In this document: in pieces, positions 15,494-22,841 of the stretch
Numbering within the stretch: position 1 is the first letter of the stretch
How the letters are laid out: each line of letters starts with the position of its first letter
Origin: JAJTHJ01 sp046316025
GTDB lineage: Bacteria > Pseudomonadota > Gammaproteobacteria > Burkholderiales > Burkholderiaceae_F
NCBI GenBank assembly: GCA_046316025.1
Contig: JBKCXU010000072.1
Span: 1 to 35,161 of the forward strand
DNA length: 35,161 bases
Direction: 5' to 3'
Notes under the pieces: model-generated
What the model was told of the DNA's origin: nothing
Seen by the model: only the letters and a program-made list of their open reading frames with translations
Database searches by the model: none
Translations under genes and position numbers: made by a program

Positions 15494-16519
15494 TCACTTC
15501 GGCGCCGCCTTGCTCTCGTAGCGCTTGCTCCACTCCGCAAGAATCCGGTCGCGGTTCTTGGCGGCCCAGGCGAAGTCGTTCTTCACCAGGCGGCTGGCGT
15601 AGTCGGCGGGCACATTGGGCAGCGGCTGCGACAGCGCCGGCACGGCGACGATCGCGAAGTTCTTCGCGTACAGACCCATCGCCTCGTCGGAAATCGACCA
15701 ATCGAGCAGCTTCTTGGCCGCGTCCATGTTCTTGGTGCCCTTGTGGATGGCGATGGCCTCCAGGTCCCAGCCCAGCCCTTCCTTGGGGAACACGAGGTCG
15801 ATCGGCTTGCCCTGCGCCTTCTCGCGGTTGGCGCGGTACTCGAAGGAGATGCCCACCACGTATTCGCCGTTGGCGGCCGCCGCGCAGGGGCGCGAGCCGG
15901 AGTGCATGTACTGCGCTATGTTCTCGTGCAGTGCGTCCATGTAGGCCCAGCCGTCCTTCTCGCCCCACAGTTGCAGCCAGGCCGACACGTCGAAGAAGCC
16001 CGTGCCGCTGGAGGCCGGATGCGGCATCACGATCTGGCCCTTGTAGACGGCCTTGGTCAGGTCTTTCCAGGTCTCGGGCTTGGGGATGCCGCGCTTGGCG
16101 GCTTCGACCGTGTTGAAGCAGATCGTTGCGCCCCAGACGTCCATGCCGGTCCAGGCGGGAGGGTTTTTCGGGTCGCGGTACTGCGCCGCGATGCGCGCCA
16201 GGCCCGCCGGCGCGTACGGCACGAGCATCCCCTCGGCGTCGAAGATCGCCATGCTGGTGGCCGCCACACCCATCACCACGTCGGCCTTGGGATTGGCCTT
16301 CTCGGCGAGCAGCTTGGCGGTGACGATGCCGGTGGAGTCGCGCACCCAGACGATCTCGATGTTGGGATTGGCCTTCTCAAATGCGGCCTGATAGGCCTTC
16401 AACTGGTCGGTTTCGAGCGCCGTGTACACGGTCAGTTGGGTTTTTTGCGCCAGCGCGGCGCCGGCGGCGAACGTCAAGCCGGCCAGCACCGTGGCCGCTT
16501 TGATCCAATGCGATTTCAT
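15494..16519 (-). CDS. AEP ABC transporter periplasmic substrate-binding protein (PhnS-type)
   Basis: A 341-residue periplasmic protein with a clean Sec signal peptide (MKSHWIKAATVLAGL through AALA, cleavage about residue 24). The mature start LTVYTALETDQLKAYQAAFEKANPNIEIVWVRDSTG is typical of class-D, iron(III)/AEP-type binding proteins. MPHPASSGTGFFDVSAWLQLWGE and the SGSRPCAAAANGEYVVGISFEYRA block match the putative 2-aminoethylphosphonate-binding subfamily. It is the promoter-proximal gene of the leftward unit. GAGGAG lies nine bases before ATG 16519. AEP as ligand is inferred from family and neighbours. Confidence 0.9.
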   Translation of the reverse strand: MKSHWIKAATVLAGLTFAAGAALAQKTQLTVYTALETDQLKAYQAAFEKANPNIEIVWVRDSTGIVTAKLLAEKANPKADVVMGVAATSMAIFDAEGMLVPYAPAGLARIAAQYRDPKNPPAWTGMDVWGATICFNTVEAAKRGIPKPETWKDLTKAVYKGQIVMPHPASSGTGFFDVSAWLQLWGEKDGWAYMDALHENIAQYMHSGSRPCAAAANGEYVVGISFEYRANREKAQGKPIDLVFPKEGLGWDLEAIAIHKGTKNMDAAKKLLDWSISDEAMGLYAKNFAIVAVPALSQPLPNVPADYASRLVKNDFAWAAKNRDRILAEWSKRYESKAAPK

Positions 16520-16640
16520 GAGCGTGAGTCTCCTCGGTTACGTAATTGAACAGTGTCGCCGCCAAATGTGACCGGCATGTAACCTCAATCTAGCAGAGGG
16601 CATGCCAGAATCGCGAGGGTTTTCTCGCTGGCCGATCCGC
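16520..16640. promoter_or_regulatory. divergent control region of the phosphonate island
   Basis: This 121-bp region separates the start of the binding-protein gene (leftward) from the start of phnA (rightward), so it must hold the promoters of both units. It contains the 8-bp palindrome TTACGTAA (16538-16545) and a wider inverted repeat GGTTAC (16536-16541) / GTAACC (16579-16584). These are the best candidate operators, but no regulator gene lies nearby to match them. I could not fit convincing -35/-10 pairs. Confidence 0.5.
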
Positions 16641-17864
16641 ATGTCCTCCTCCCCCATCACCGTCAACGGGCGCAGCTACCGCCTGCCCCAAGCCCCGACC
16701 GTCGTCGTCTGCGTCGACGGCTGCGAACCCGACTACATCGCGCTCGCCGTGGCCGGCGGACATATGCCGTTCATGCGCGAGGTGCTGGCGCGCGGCACCG
16801 CGCTGGTGGCCGATTGCGTGATCCCGAGCTTCACCAACCCCAACAACCTGTCGATCGTCACCGGCGCGCCGCCGTCAGTGCACGGCATCTGCGGCAACTA
16901 TCTGTACGACCCGGCGACCAACAGCGAAGTGATGATGAACGACCCCAAGTGGCTGCGCGCGCCGACGATCCTCGCCGCGCTGGCCGACGCCGGGGCGAAC
17001 GTGGCGGTGGTCACCGCCAAGGACAAGCTGCGCCGGCTGCTGGGGCACGAGATGCGCGGCATCTGCTTCTCGTCGGAAAAGTCGGCCGAGGCGACCATCG
17101 CAGAAAACGGCATCGACGGCGTGCTGGAACTGGTCGGCATGCCGGTGCCGGACGTGTACAGCGCGGAACTGTCGGAATTCATCTTCGCCGCGGGCCTCAA
17201 GCTGCTGCACACGCGGCGGCCGGACGTGATGTATCTGTCCACCACCGACTACATCCAGCACAAGCACGCGCCGGGCGACCCGGTGGCCAATGCGTTCTAC
17301 GCGATGCTGGACGGGTATCTGGCGCAGATGGACGCGGCCGGCGCCGTGATCGCGCTGACAGCCGACCACGGCATGAACGCCAAGTTCAAGCTCGACGCCA
17401 GCCCCAACGTGATCTTCCTGCAAGACCTGCTGGATGGGTGGTTGGGCGCAGCGCGGGCACGAGTGATCTTGCCGATCACCGATCCCTACGTGGTGCATCA
17501 CGGTGCACTCGGCTCGTTTGCCACGATCTACCTGCCCGCCGACGGTGCGGCAGATGTGGCCGAGCGGCTGCGCGCGCAGCCCGGCATCGAACTCGTGCTC
17601 ATGCGCGAGGAGGCCGCGGCGCGCTTCGAATTGCCCGCCGACCGCATCGGCGATCTGGTGGTTGTGAGTGAGCGCAACGTCGTGCTCGGCACCGCGCGTA
17701 CGCGCCACGACCTGTCGCAACTGGAACTGCCGCTGCGCTCGCACGGCGGCGTCTCCGAGCAGCGCGTGCCGCTGATCGTCAACCGCCCGATCGCCGGCCT
17801 CGACCCAGTGCGGCGTTGGCGGAACTTCGATGCCTTCGATCTGGCACTGAACCACGCGCAATGA
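16641..17864 (+). CDS. phnA: phosphonoacetate hydrolase
   Basis: A 407-residue, alkaline-phosphatase-superfamily metal hydrolase that splits phosphonoacetate into acetate and phosphate. PTVVVCVDGCEPDYI holds the first metal ligand (D26). The nucleophile is T65 in PSFTNPNN, which is threonine as in known PhnA and not the serine of phosphatases. Further ligands are in STTDYIQHKHAPG, TADHGMN and RSHGGVSEQRVPLI. The MSSSPITVNGRSYRLP start is typical of PhnA, so ATG 16641 is preferred to ATG 16602, which adds 13 unconserved residues. It is the first gene of the rightward unit; its stop overlaps the DUF4325 start. Confidence 0.93.
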   Translation: MSSSPITVNGRSYRLPQAPTVVVCVDGCEPDYIALAVAGGHMPFMREVLARGTALVADCVIPSFTNPNNLSIVTGAPPSVHGICGNYLYDPATNSEVMMNDPKWLRAPTILAALADAGANVAVVTAKDKLRRLLGHEMRGICFSSEKSAEATIAENGIDGVLELVGMPVPDVYSAELSEFIFAAGLKLLHTRRPDVMYLSTTDYIQHKHAPGDPVANAFYAMLDGYLAQMDAAGAVIALTADHGMNAKFKLDASPNVIFLQDLLDGWLGAARARVILPITDPYVVHHGALGSFATIYLPADGAADVAERLRAQPGIELVLMREEAAARFELPADRIGDLVVVSERNVVLGTARTRHDLSQLELPLRSHGGVSEQRVPLIVNRPIAGLDPVRRWRNFDAFDLALNHAQ

Positions 17865-18139
17865 GCGGAGCGAAGACAGTATTGGTGAAGGCGGCTCTCG
17901 GTGGCGAGGGCTTCCCCGTTGCCCGCTCGCAGGCGAAACGTTTGTTGTCTGGGCACGAGAGCTGCGACGGACTCGAACTAGACTTTTCTGGGATCAGCGA
18001 GATCGGCCAGGGCTTCGCCGACGAAGCGTTCCGAGTCTGGCGCAATGCGCATCCAGCCGTCGACCTGCGCGTGGTCGACGCCGGCGACGGTGTCGAGCGC
18101 ATGCTGCGGTACGTCGGCTTCCGTCGCGCATCGAACTGA
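17861..18139 (+). CDS. small STAS-like DUF4325 protein between phnA and phnY
   Basis: A 92-residue cytoplasmic protein. The pattern FPVARSQAKRLLSGHESCDGLELDFSGISEIGQGFADEAFRVW, then HPAVDLRVVDAGDGVERMLRYVGF, is that of the STAS-like DUF4325 family: an arginine-serine segment, a strand ending in LDFSGI, then IGQGFADE. Members are typically found alone or next to or fused with histidine-kinase-like ATPase domains, and have no assigned biochemical role. No such ATPase is in this window. ATG 17861 lies in an ATGA overlap with the phnA stop, and phnY starts 10 bp after its stop, so it is translated as part of the phosphonate operon. A partner-switch type regulatory role is a guess from the fold only. 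Confidence 0.8.
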   Translation: MSGAKTVLVKAALGGEGFPVARSQAKRLLSGHESCDGLELDFSGISEIGQGFADEAFRVWRNAHPAVDLRVVDAGDGVERMLRYVGFRRASN

Positions 18140-18149
18140 CCGAGCGAGC

Positions 18150-19583
18150 ATGAGCACCATCACGATCCGCCACGAAACTCTGCGCCTGGCCGGCGAGAAG
18201 CTCGACCGTGAGCGGCGGCTGGAAGTCCGCTATCCGTACACCGGCGAAGTCGTCGCCACCGTGCCGCTGGCCACCGCCGAGGACGTGCGCCGCGCCTTGA
18301 CCACCGCGCGCGCTTTCAAGAGCACGCTGACGCGCCACGACCGCTACCGCATCCTGATGCGCGCAGGCGAGTTGATCGCGCAGCGCCGCGACGAGATCGC
18401 GCGCTGGATCACACTCGAATCCGGCTTGTGTCTGAAGGACACGCAGTACGAAGTCGGCCGCGCCAGCGATGTGCTGCTCTTTGCGGCCAACCAGGCGCTG
18501 GTGGACGACGGGCAGGTGTTCTCCTGCGACCTGACACCGCACGGCAAGAGCCGCAAGGTCTACACGCTGCGCGAGCCGTTGCTGGGCGTGATCTCGGCGA
18601 TCACGCCGTTCAACCACCCGCTGAATCAGGTGATCCATAAGGTGGCGCCGGTCATCGCGACCAACAACCGCATCGTGTTGAAGCCGAGCGAGAAGACGCC
18701 GCTCGCCGCGTTGACGCTGGCCGACATCCTGTACGAGGCTGGGCTGCCGCCGCCGATGCTGTCTGTGCTGACCGGCGACCCGCGCGAGATTGCCGACGAA
18801 CTGCTGACCAATGAGCACGTCGATCTGGTTACCTTCACCGGCGGCGTGGCCATCGGCAAGTACATCGCGGCCCGCGCGGTCTACAAGCGACAGGTGCTGG
18901 AGTTGGGCGGCAACGACCCGATCATCGTCTGCGACGATGCGGACATCGAAGAAGCCGCGACTCTCGCCGCCAGCGGCTCGTACAAGAACTCCGGCCAGCG
19001 CTGCACCGCGGTCAAGCGGATGCTGGTCGATGAAAAAGTCGCCGACCGCTTTGTCGAACTGCTGGTCGAGAAGACCCGCGCGCTCAAGTACGGCGACCCG
19101 CTGGACCCCGCCACCGACATGGGCACGGTGATCGACGAACCGGCCGCGGTCGAGTTCGAGTCGCGAGTCAACGATGCCATCGCCCGTGGCGCCAGGCTGC
19201 TCGCCGGCCACCAGCGGCGCGGTGCGCTCTTCGCACCCACCGTGCTCGACCATGTAACTCCGGACATGCAGATCGTGCGTGAAGAGACCTTCGGCCCGGT
19301 GTCGCCGGTGATCCGCTTCAAGAGCATCGATGAGGCAATCGCGATCGCCAACGGCACCGCCTACGGCCTGTCGTCGTCGGTCTGCACCAACCGGCTCGAC
19401 CGCATCACCCGCTTCGTGCGCGAGTTAAACGTCGGCAGCGTCAATGTGCGCGAAGTGCCGGGGTATCGACTGGAGCTCACGCCCTTTGGCGGCATCAAGG
19501 ACTCCGGTCTCGGCTACAAGGAAGGCGTGCTGGAGGCGATGAAGAGCTTCACCAACACCAAGACGTACTCGCTGCCGTGGTAG
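18150..19583 (+). CDS. phnY: phosphonoacetaldehyde dehydrogenase
   Basis: A 477-residue NAD(P)-dependent aldehyde dehydrogenase. The cofactor segment ITPFNHPLNQVIHKVAPVIATNNRIVLKPSEKTPL (about 151-185), the Glu of LELGGNDP (E251) and the catalytic Cys of SGQRCTAVKR (C285) are present. The ELNVGSVNVREVPGYRLELTPFGGIKDSGLG segment near the C-terminus resembles PhnY, which oxidises phosphonoacetaldehyde to phosphonoacetate. Sequence alone would allow another ALDH substrate; placement between phnA and phnW makes PhnY by far the best reading. ATG 18150 gives the usual length. The last 7 bases overlap the next gene. Confidence 0.92.
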   Translation: MSTITIRHETLRLAGEKLDRERRLEVRYPYTGEVVATVPLATAEDVRRALTTARAFKSTLTRHDRYRILMRAGELIAQRRDEIARWITLESGLCLKDTQYEVGRASDVLLFAANQALVDDGQVFSCDLTPHGKSRKVYTLREPLLGVISAITPFNHPLNQVIHKVAPVIATNNRIVLKPSEKTPLAALTLADILYEAGLPPPMLSVLTGDPREIADELLTNEHVDLVTFTGGVAIGKYIAARAVYKRQVLELGGNDPIIVCDDADIEEAATLAASGSYKNSGQRCTAVKRMLVDEKVADRFVELLVEKTRALKYGDPLDPATDMGTVIDEPAAVEFESRVNDAIARGARLLAGHQRRGALFAPTVLDHVTPDMQIVREETFGPVSPVIRFKSIDEAIAIANGTAYGLSSSVCTNRLDRITRFVRELNVGSVNVREVPGYRLELTPFGGIKDSGLGYKEGVLEAMKSFTNTKTYSLPW

Positions 19584-20407
19584 GCCACCCGCGCTACAGC
19601 GCCCCCCTCTCCACCGCCGAGCAAAGCGAGTTCGTGCCGTTTTTGCACGAGTTGCTCGCCACGGCGACCGCGGTCATCCAGCCGCTCTTCATGAGCGGCA
19701 CCGCGGTGGACAGCAAGGGCGACGCCTCGCCCGTCACCGCCGCCGACCGCGGCGCGGAGGCGGCGATGCGCGCGCTCATCGAACGGCGCTATCCGGCGCA
19801 AGGCATCGTCGGTGAGGAGTACGGCGTCAAGGCGGGCGCCGGCTACCGCTGGGTGCTGGACCCGGTGGACGGCACGCGCGCCTTCATCACGAACTGCTTC
19901 CTGTTCGGCACGCTGATCGCACTCGAACGCGAAGACGCCGCCGGCTGGCGGCCGGTGCTGGGCGCGATCGCGCACCCGGTGGCCGGCCTGACCTTGACCG
20001 GCCACGACAGCGAAGCGCGGCTGCACGCCGCAGACGGCAGTTCGCGCCGCGTGCACGTGCGCCCGTGCACCCAATTGCGCGACGCGACGGTGCTCGCCAC
20101 CACACACTGGTCCACCGGCGAGCAGCGCGGCGGCCCGGCGGTGGAGCGCGTGATCCGCGCGGCCAAGCTGTACCGCACCTGGGGCGATTGTTTCGGCTAC
20201 TTCGCGCTCGCCACGGGCGGCGCGGACCTGATGCTCGACCCCAGCCTCGCGCACTGGGACGTGGCGGCCATCGTACCGGTGGTCGAAGGCGCGGGCGGCG
20301 TCGTCACCGCCTGGGACGGCGGCGATCCGCTGGCGCAGTTGTCGCTGATCGCCAGCGCGGGGCCGCTGCACGACGAGGTGCTGGCATGCCTGCGCGGCGG
20401 CGGCTGA
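19577..20407 (+). CDS. inositol-monophosphatase-family phosphatase at the end of the phosphonate operon
   Basis: A 276-residue Mg-dependent, Li-sensitive-type phosphatase. Metal ligands are in GEEYG (Glu) and WVLDPVDGTRAF (two Asp), with the late Asp in HWDVAAIVPVVEGAGG. The pattern, with ADRGAEAAMRALI early on, is closest to the HisN-type histidinol-phosphatase branch as far as I can judge. The start is GTG 19577, overlapping the phnY stop by 7 bp. It could free phosphate from a sugar, inositol or nucleotide phosphate; why it is coupled to phosphonoacetaldehyde oxidation is unknown. It is probably the last gene of the unit, since a convergent gene follows after 103 bp. Confidence 0.85.
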   Translation: MVGHPRYSAPLSTAEQSEFVPFLHELLATATAVIQPLFMSGTAVDSKGDASPVTAADRGAEAAMRALIERRYPAQGIVGEEYGVKAGAGYRWVLDPVDGTRAFITNCFLFGTLIALEREDAAGWRPVLGAIAHPVAGLTLTGHDSEARLHAADGSSRRVHVRPCTQLRDATVLATTHWSTGEQRGGPAVERVIRAAKLYRTWGDCFGYFALATGGADLMLDPSLAHWDVAAIVPVVEGAGGVVTAWDGGDPLAQLSLIASAGPLHDEVLACLRGGG

Positions 20408-20510
20408 TCTCCGTTGTTGTTGCAGCAAGAAGAATTCGGTAGCGGCGCGTCGCAGACCGCGACGACGGCTCGATGAGCCCTCGCCTTACGGCCGAGTTCG
20501 AGAGCGTTGG

Positions 20511-21488
20511 CTACTTGTGCTGCCATCGATCGGCCGGTGCCAGCACCGCGCGCGGCCCTGCACCGTCGAGCCAGGCGCGCGCCTGCGCGTCGGCGTCAAT
20601 CCAGGCATCGAGAAACGCGGTGCTCAACGCCAGAATCTTGCGATGCGCATCGGCCGCCGGGTGACGGTCGTTAAACGCCGAGTGTTCTGCGCCATCCAGC
20701 ACCAGCTCGTACTTGCCTCCCGGTAGCAAAGCGGGATACACGGCGAGCCGCGACTCCATGTTGTCGGCATTGCGGATCGGCACCACATCATGCGTTGAGG
20801 TCATCAGCAGCCAGGGCAGTGCGACCTGGCCGAAAGCGGATGCTGGCGACTCTTTCTGCGGCGTGTTGGGGCTCATCACGATGGCCGCCTTGACGCGCGG
20901 ATCGGCAAAAGAGGTGCGGCCCCGGCCGTAGCGGGCTCCGCCCACCGCCTGCGCGGTTATGCCGCCGAAGGAGTGGCCCGCCATCGCAACTCGAGACAGA
21001 TCGAGCCTGCCGGCAAGCCGCTCGCCGGGACTTTCGTTCCAGCGCAGCAGCTGATCGAGCACCTTGGAGACGTCCGCGACCCGGAGCTTGAAATTCTCGG
21101 CCGAAGCGGCCCGGTTCATCGCGCCCGCAACAAGCGCCGGCCGCTTGTCCTTCCACACGGCATCGTCGCTGCCGGGATGCTGGATCACGAAGACCGCATA
21201 GCCGCGGCCCGCCCAGTGGCGGCCGAGATAGGCGTAGTCCTCGCGCGTGCCGCCCAGGCCGACGCTGAACAGCACGACCGGCGCCGCTGCCGCACGCGCC
21301 GGCAGATAGACCCGCAACGGAATCTGGCGCGAGCGCGCGGCATCGTCCACGGTCAGGTCGAACGGCGGCAGCACCGCTGCGGTCGTCAGCGGATCGTAGC
21401 GAGCCGCGATCGCAGGCCGGCTCAGCCGCAACAGCGCCACCCCAGCCGCCAGTTGCAGGAGCGTGCGGCGCGCCGGAATCCTGTTCAT
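20511..21488 (-). CDS. exported alpha/beta hydrolase (dienelactone-hydrolase-like)
   Basis: A 325-residue hydrolase with an N-terminal leader (ARRTLLQLAAGVALLRLSRPAIAA). Its Arg-Arg pair followed by Leu-rich residues could be read by the Tat or the Sec pathway. The nucleophile elbow is GHSFGG (S173), the acid probably the Asp of STHDVVP, the His in GAEHSAF. LFSVGLGGTREDYAYLGRHWAGRGYAVFVIQHPGS is characteristic of predicted dienelactone-hydrolase-type exported proteins. The substrate is unknown. It is divergent from the lipoprotein serine hydrolase at 21680, with 191 bp between the starts in which I see no clear promoter or operator. Confidence 0.85.
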   Translation of the reverse strand: MNRIPARRTLLQLAAGVALLRLSRPAIAARYDPLTTAAVLPPFDLTVDDAARSRQIPLRVYLPARAAAAPVVLFSVGLGGTREDYAYLGRHWAGRGYAVFVIQHPGSDDAVWKDKRPALVAGAMNRAASAENFKLRVADVSKVLDQLLRWNESPGERLAGRLDLSRVAMAGHSFGGITAQAVGGARYGRGRTSFADPRVKAAIVMSPNTPQKESPASAFGQVALPWLLMTSTHDVVPIRNADNMESRLAVYPALLPGGKYELVLDGAEHSAFNDRHPAADAHRKILALSTAFLDAWIDADAQARAWLDGAGPRAVLAPADRWQHK

Positions 21489-21679
21489 GTGAGTGTCCGT
21501 CGATGCATGAAACTCTTACGATACCCAGACGACATAGAGTCGTGGCGAAATAAACTTGCCAAATCAAGGTTCATCGCAGTCAGCACATTGTTACCGCAGC
21601 ATCGGCAACACCTGTTGCGTGCTCGCGGAAGATTGCGCGATCACCGGCGATGCGCCTGCCCGGGCGCCGAGGAGCATTC

Positions 21680-22819
21680 ATGCTTAAGTTTGTCTACCTG
21701 GTCGCATTGGCTTTGTCACTGACGGCCTGTGGTGGCGGCGGCGATGCAGCCCCTACGCCCTCACCCGCACCCTCGCCCCCTACCGCTGCGCAGGTCTGGG
21801 CCGAGGTCGATGCCGCCGTGGAGGCGGCTCAGACGGGCTTCGTCAACGGCCTGACGGTCGAGGTGTTGAAGCCCGCCGGCGTCGTGTATTCGAAGAGTGT
21901 GGGCGGTTTCAGCAACACCACGACGGTCGCCGTGGCCTCCGCCTCCAAGTGGGTGACAGCCACCGTGCTGTTGCGGCTCACCGAGCAGGGCCTGTTGTCG
22001 CTCGACACGCCTACCGCGGCGCTGTTGACCGATCGCCAAGGGCGCCCATGGTCGGGGCCGCTCGGACAAGCCCGCCTGCGGGATCTGCTGTCTTTTACGA
22101 GCGGCATCGTGGCGGAAGTGCCGCTGTCCGAGTTGCCGGACATCACACTCGAAGAAGCGGTGCTGCAGATCTACAGCGCGAGCGCCGTGAGCGCGGTCCG
22201 CCCGGGCACGCGGTTCTTCTACAGCTCGACCCACATGCGCATCGCCGCGCGCATGGCGGAAGTGGCGACCGGCAAGCCGTGGAACGAGATCTTCGCCGAG
22301 CAGTTGCAACAACCGCTGGGCTGGAACAGCACTAGCCGCTACGGTCCGCCCGGTTCGCAAAACCCCGATCCGGCCGGTTCGCTCGGCTGCAACGGCATCG
22401 AGTACGTGCGTTTCCTGATGCTGCAATTGCGCGAAGGTCAGTATGGGTCCACGCGCTTGCTGCAGGCGTCGACCATTGCCGTTCAGCGTCAGGACGCGTT
22501 CACGTCCGCAACCGTCATTGCTTTCAGTCCTTATGTGCAAAGCGCCGGAAGGGCTTATCACTACGGTCTGGGAAACTGGCTAGAAACCGCCGCCGGAACC
22601 GGGCCGACACCTGCCAGTCCAGTGACACGCTGGTCCAGCACCGGCGCCCTCGGCTGGGCGCCCTGGGTGGCGGCCGACGGGTCGTACGCGGCCGTGATCA
22701 TGACCCGCCAGCCAACGGTGGGCAGTTCCGGCCCGTCCGAGATTCTGAAGGGGCAACTGGACCCGCTGATCCGCTCGGCATTGACGCAAAATCCGCCGGT
22801 GATACGCAGCGTGCCTTGA
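21680..22819 (+). CDS. lipoprotein serine hydrolase, class C beta-lactamase/esterase fold
   Basis: A 379-residue lipoprotein. The signal MLKFVYLVALALSLTAC has a lipobox with the modified cysteine at C17, followed by a Gly/Ala/Pro/Ser-rich linker to about residue 36. The catalytic SxxK is SASK (S87, K90), the second motif YSS in TRFFYSSTHM, and a WSSTGALGW segment takes the place of the KTG triad. This is the penicillin-binding/beta-lactamase-related fold used by esterases and D-aminopeptidases; beta-lactam hydrolysis is not implied. GAGGAG lies six bases before ATG 21680; a start 30 bases earlier adds charged residues before the leader and is less likely. It is probably anchored at the outer-membrane inner face or the cell surface. 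Confidence 0.85.
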   Translation: MLKFVYLVALALSLTACGGGGDAAPTPSPAPSPPTAAQVWAEVDAAVEAAQTGFVNGLTVEVLKPAGVVYSKSVGGFSNTTTVAVASASKWVTATVLLRLTEQGLLSLDTPTAALLTDRQGRPWSGPLGQARLRDLLSFTSGIVAEVPLSELPDITLEEAVLQIYSASAVSAVRPGTRFFYSSTHMRIAARMAEVATGKPWNEIFAEQLQQPLGWNSTSRYGPPGSQNPDPAGSLGCNGIEYVRFLMLQLREGQYGSTRLLQASTIAVQRQDAFTSATVIAFSPYVQSAGRAYHYGLGNWLETAAGTGPTPASPVTRWSSTGALGWAPWVAADGSYAAVIMTRQPTVGSSGPSEILKGQLDPLIRSALTQNPPVIRSVP

Positions 22820-22841
22820 GCGTGCCTTCCGCGCGCCCGCT

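Noticed and set aside
17994..19253. Long leftward open frame opposite phnY
   Set aside because: Arg/Gly/Gln-rich composition and no motif; the opposite strand encodes an aldehyde dehydrogenase with all catalytic residues.
20408..20510. Terminator between the phosphatase and the convergent hydrolase
   Set aside because: Only a 5-bp GTCGC/GCGAC stem without a T-tract is present; too weak to call.
21680..22819. Beta-lactam resistance gene
   Set aside because: The SxxK fold is shared by many esterases and peptidases, the third motif is not a KTG triad, and the protein is a lipoprotein; resistance is not supported.
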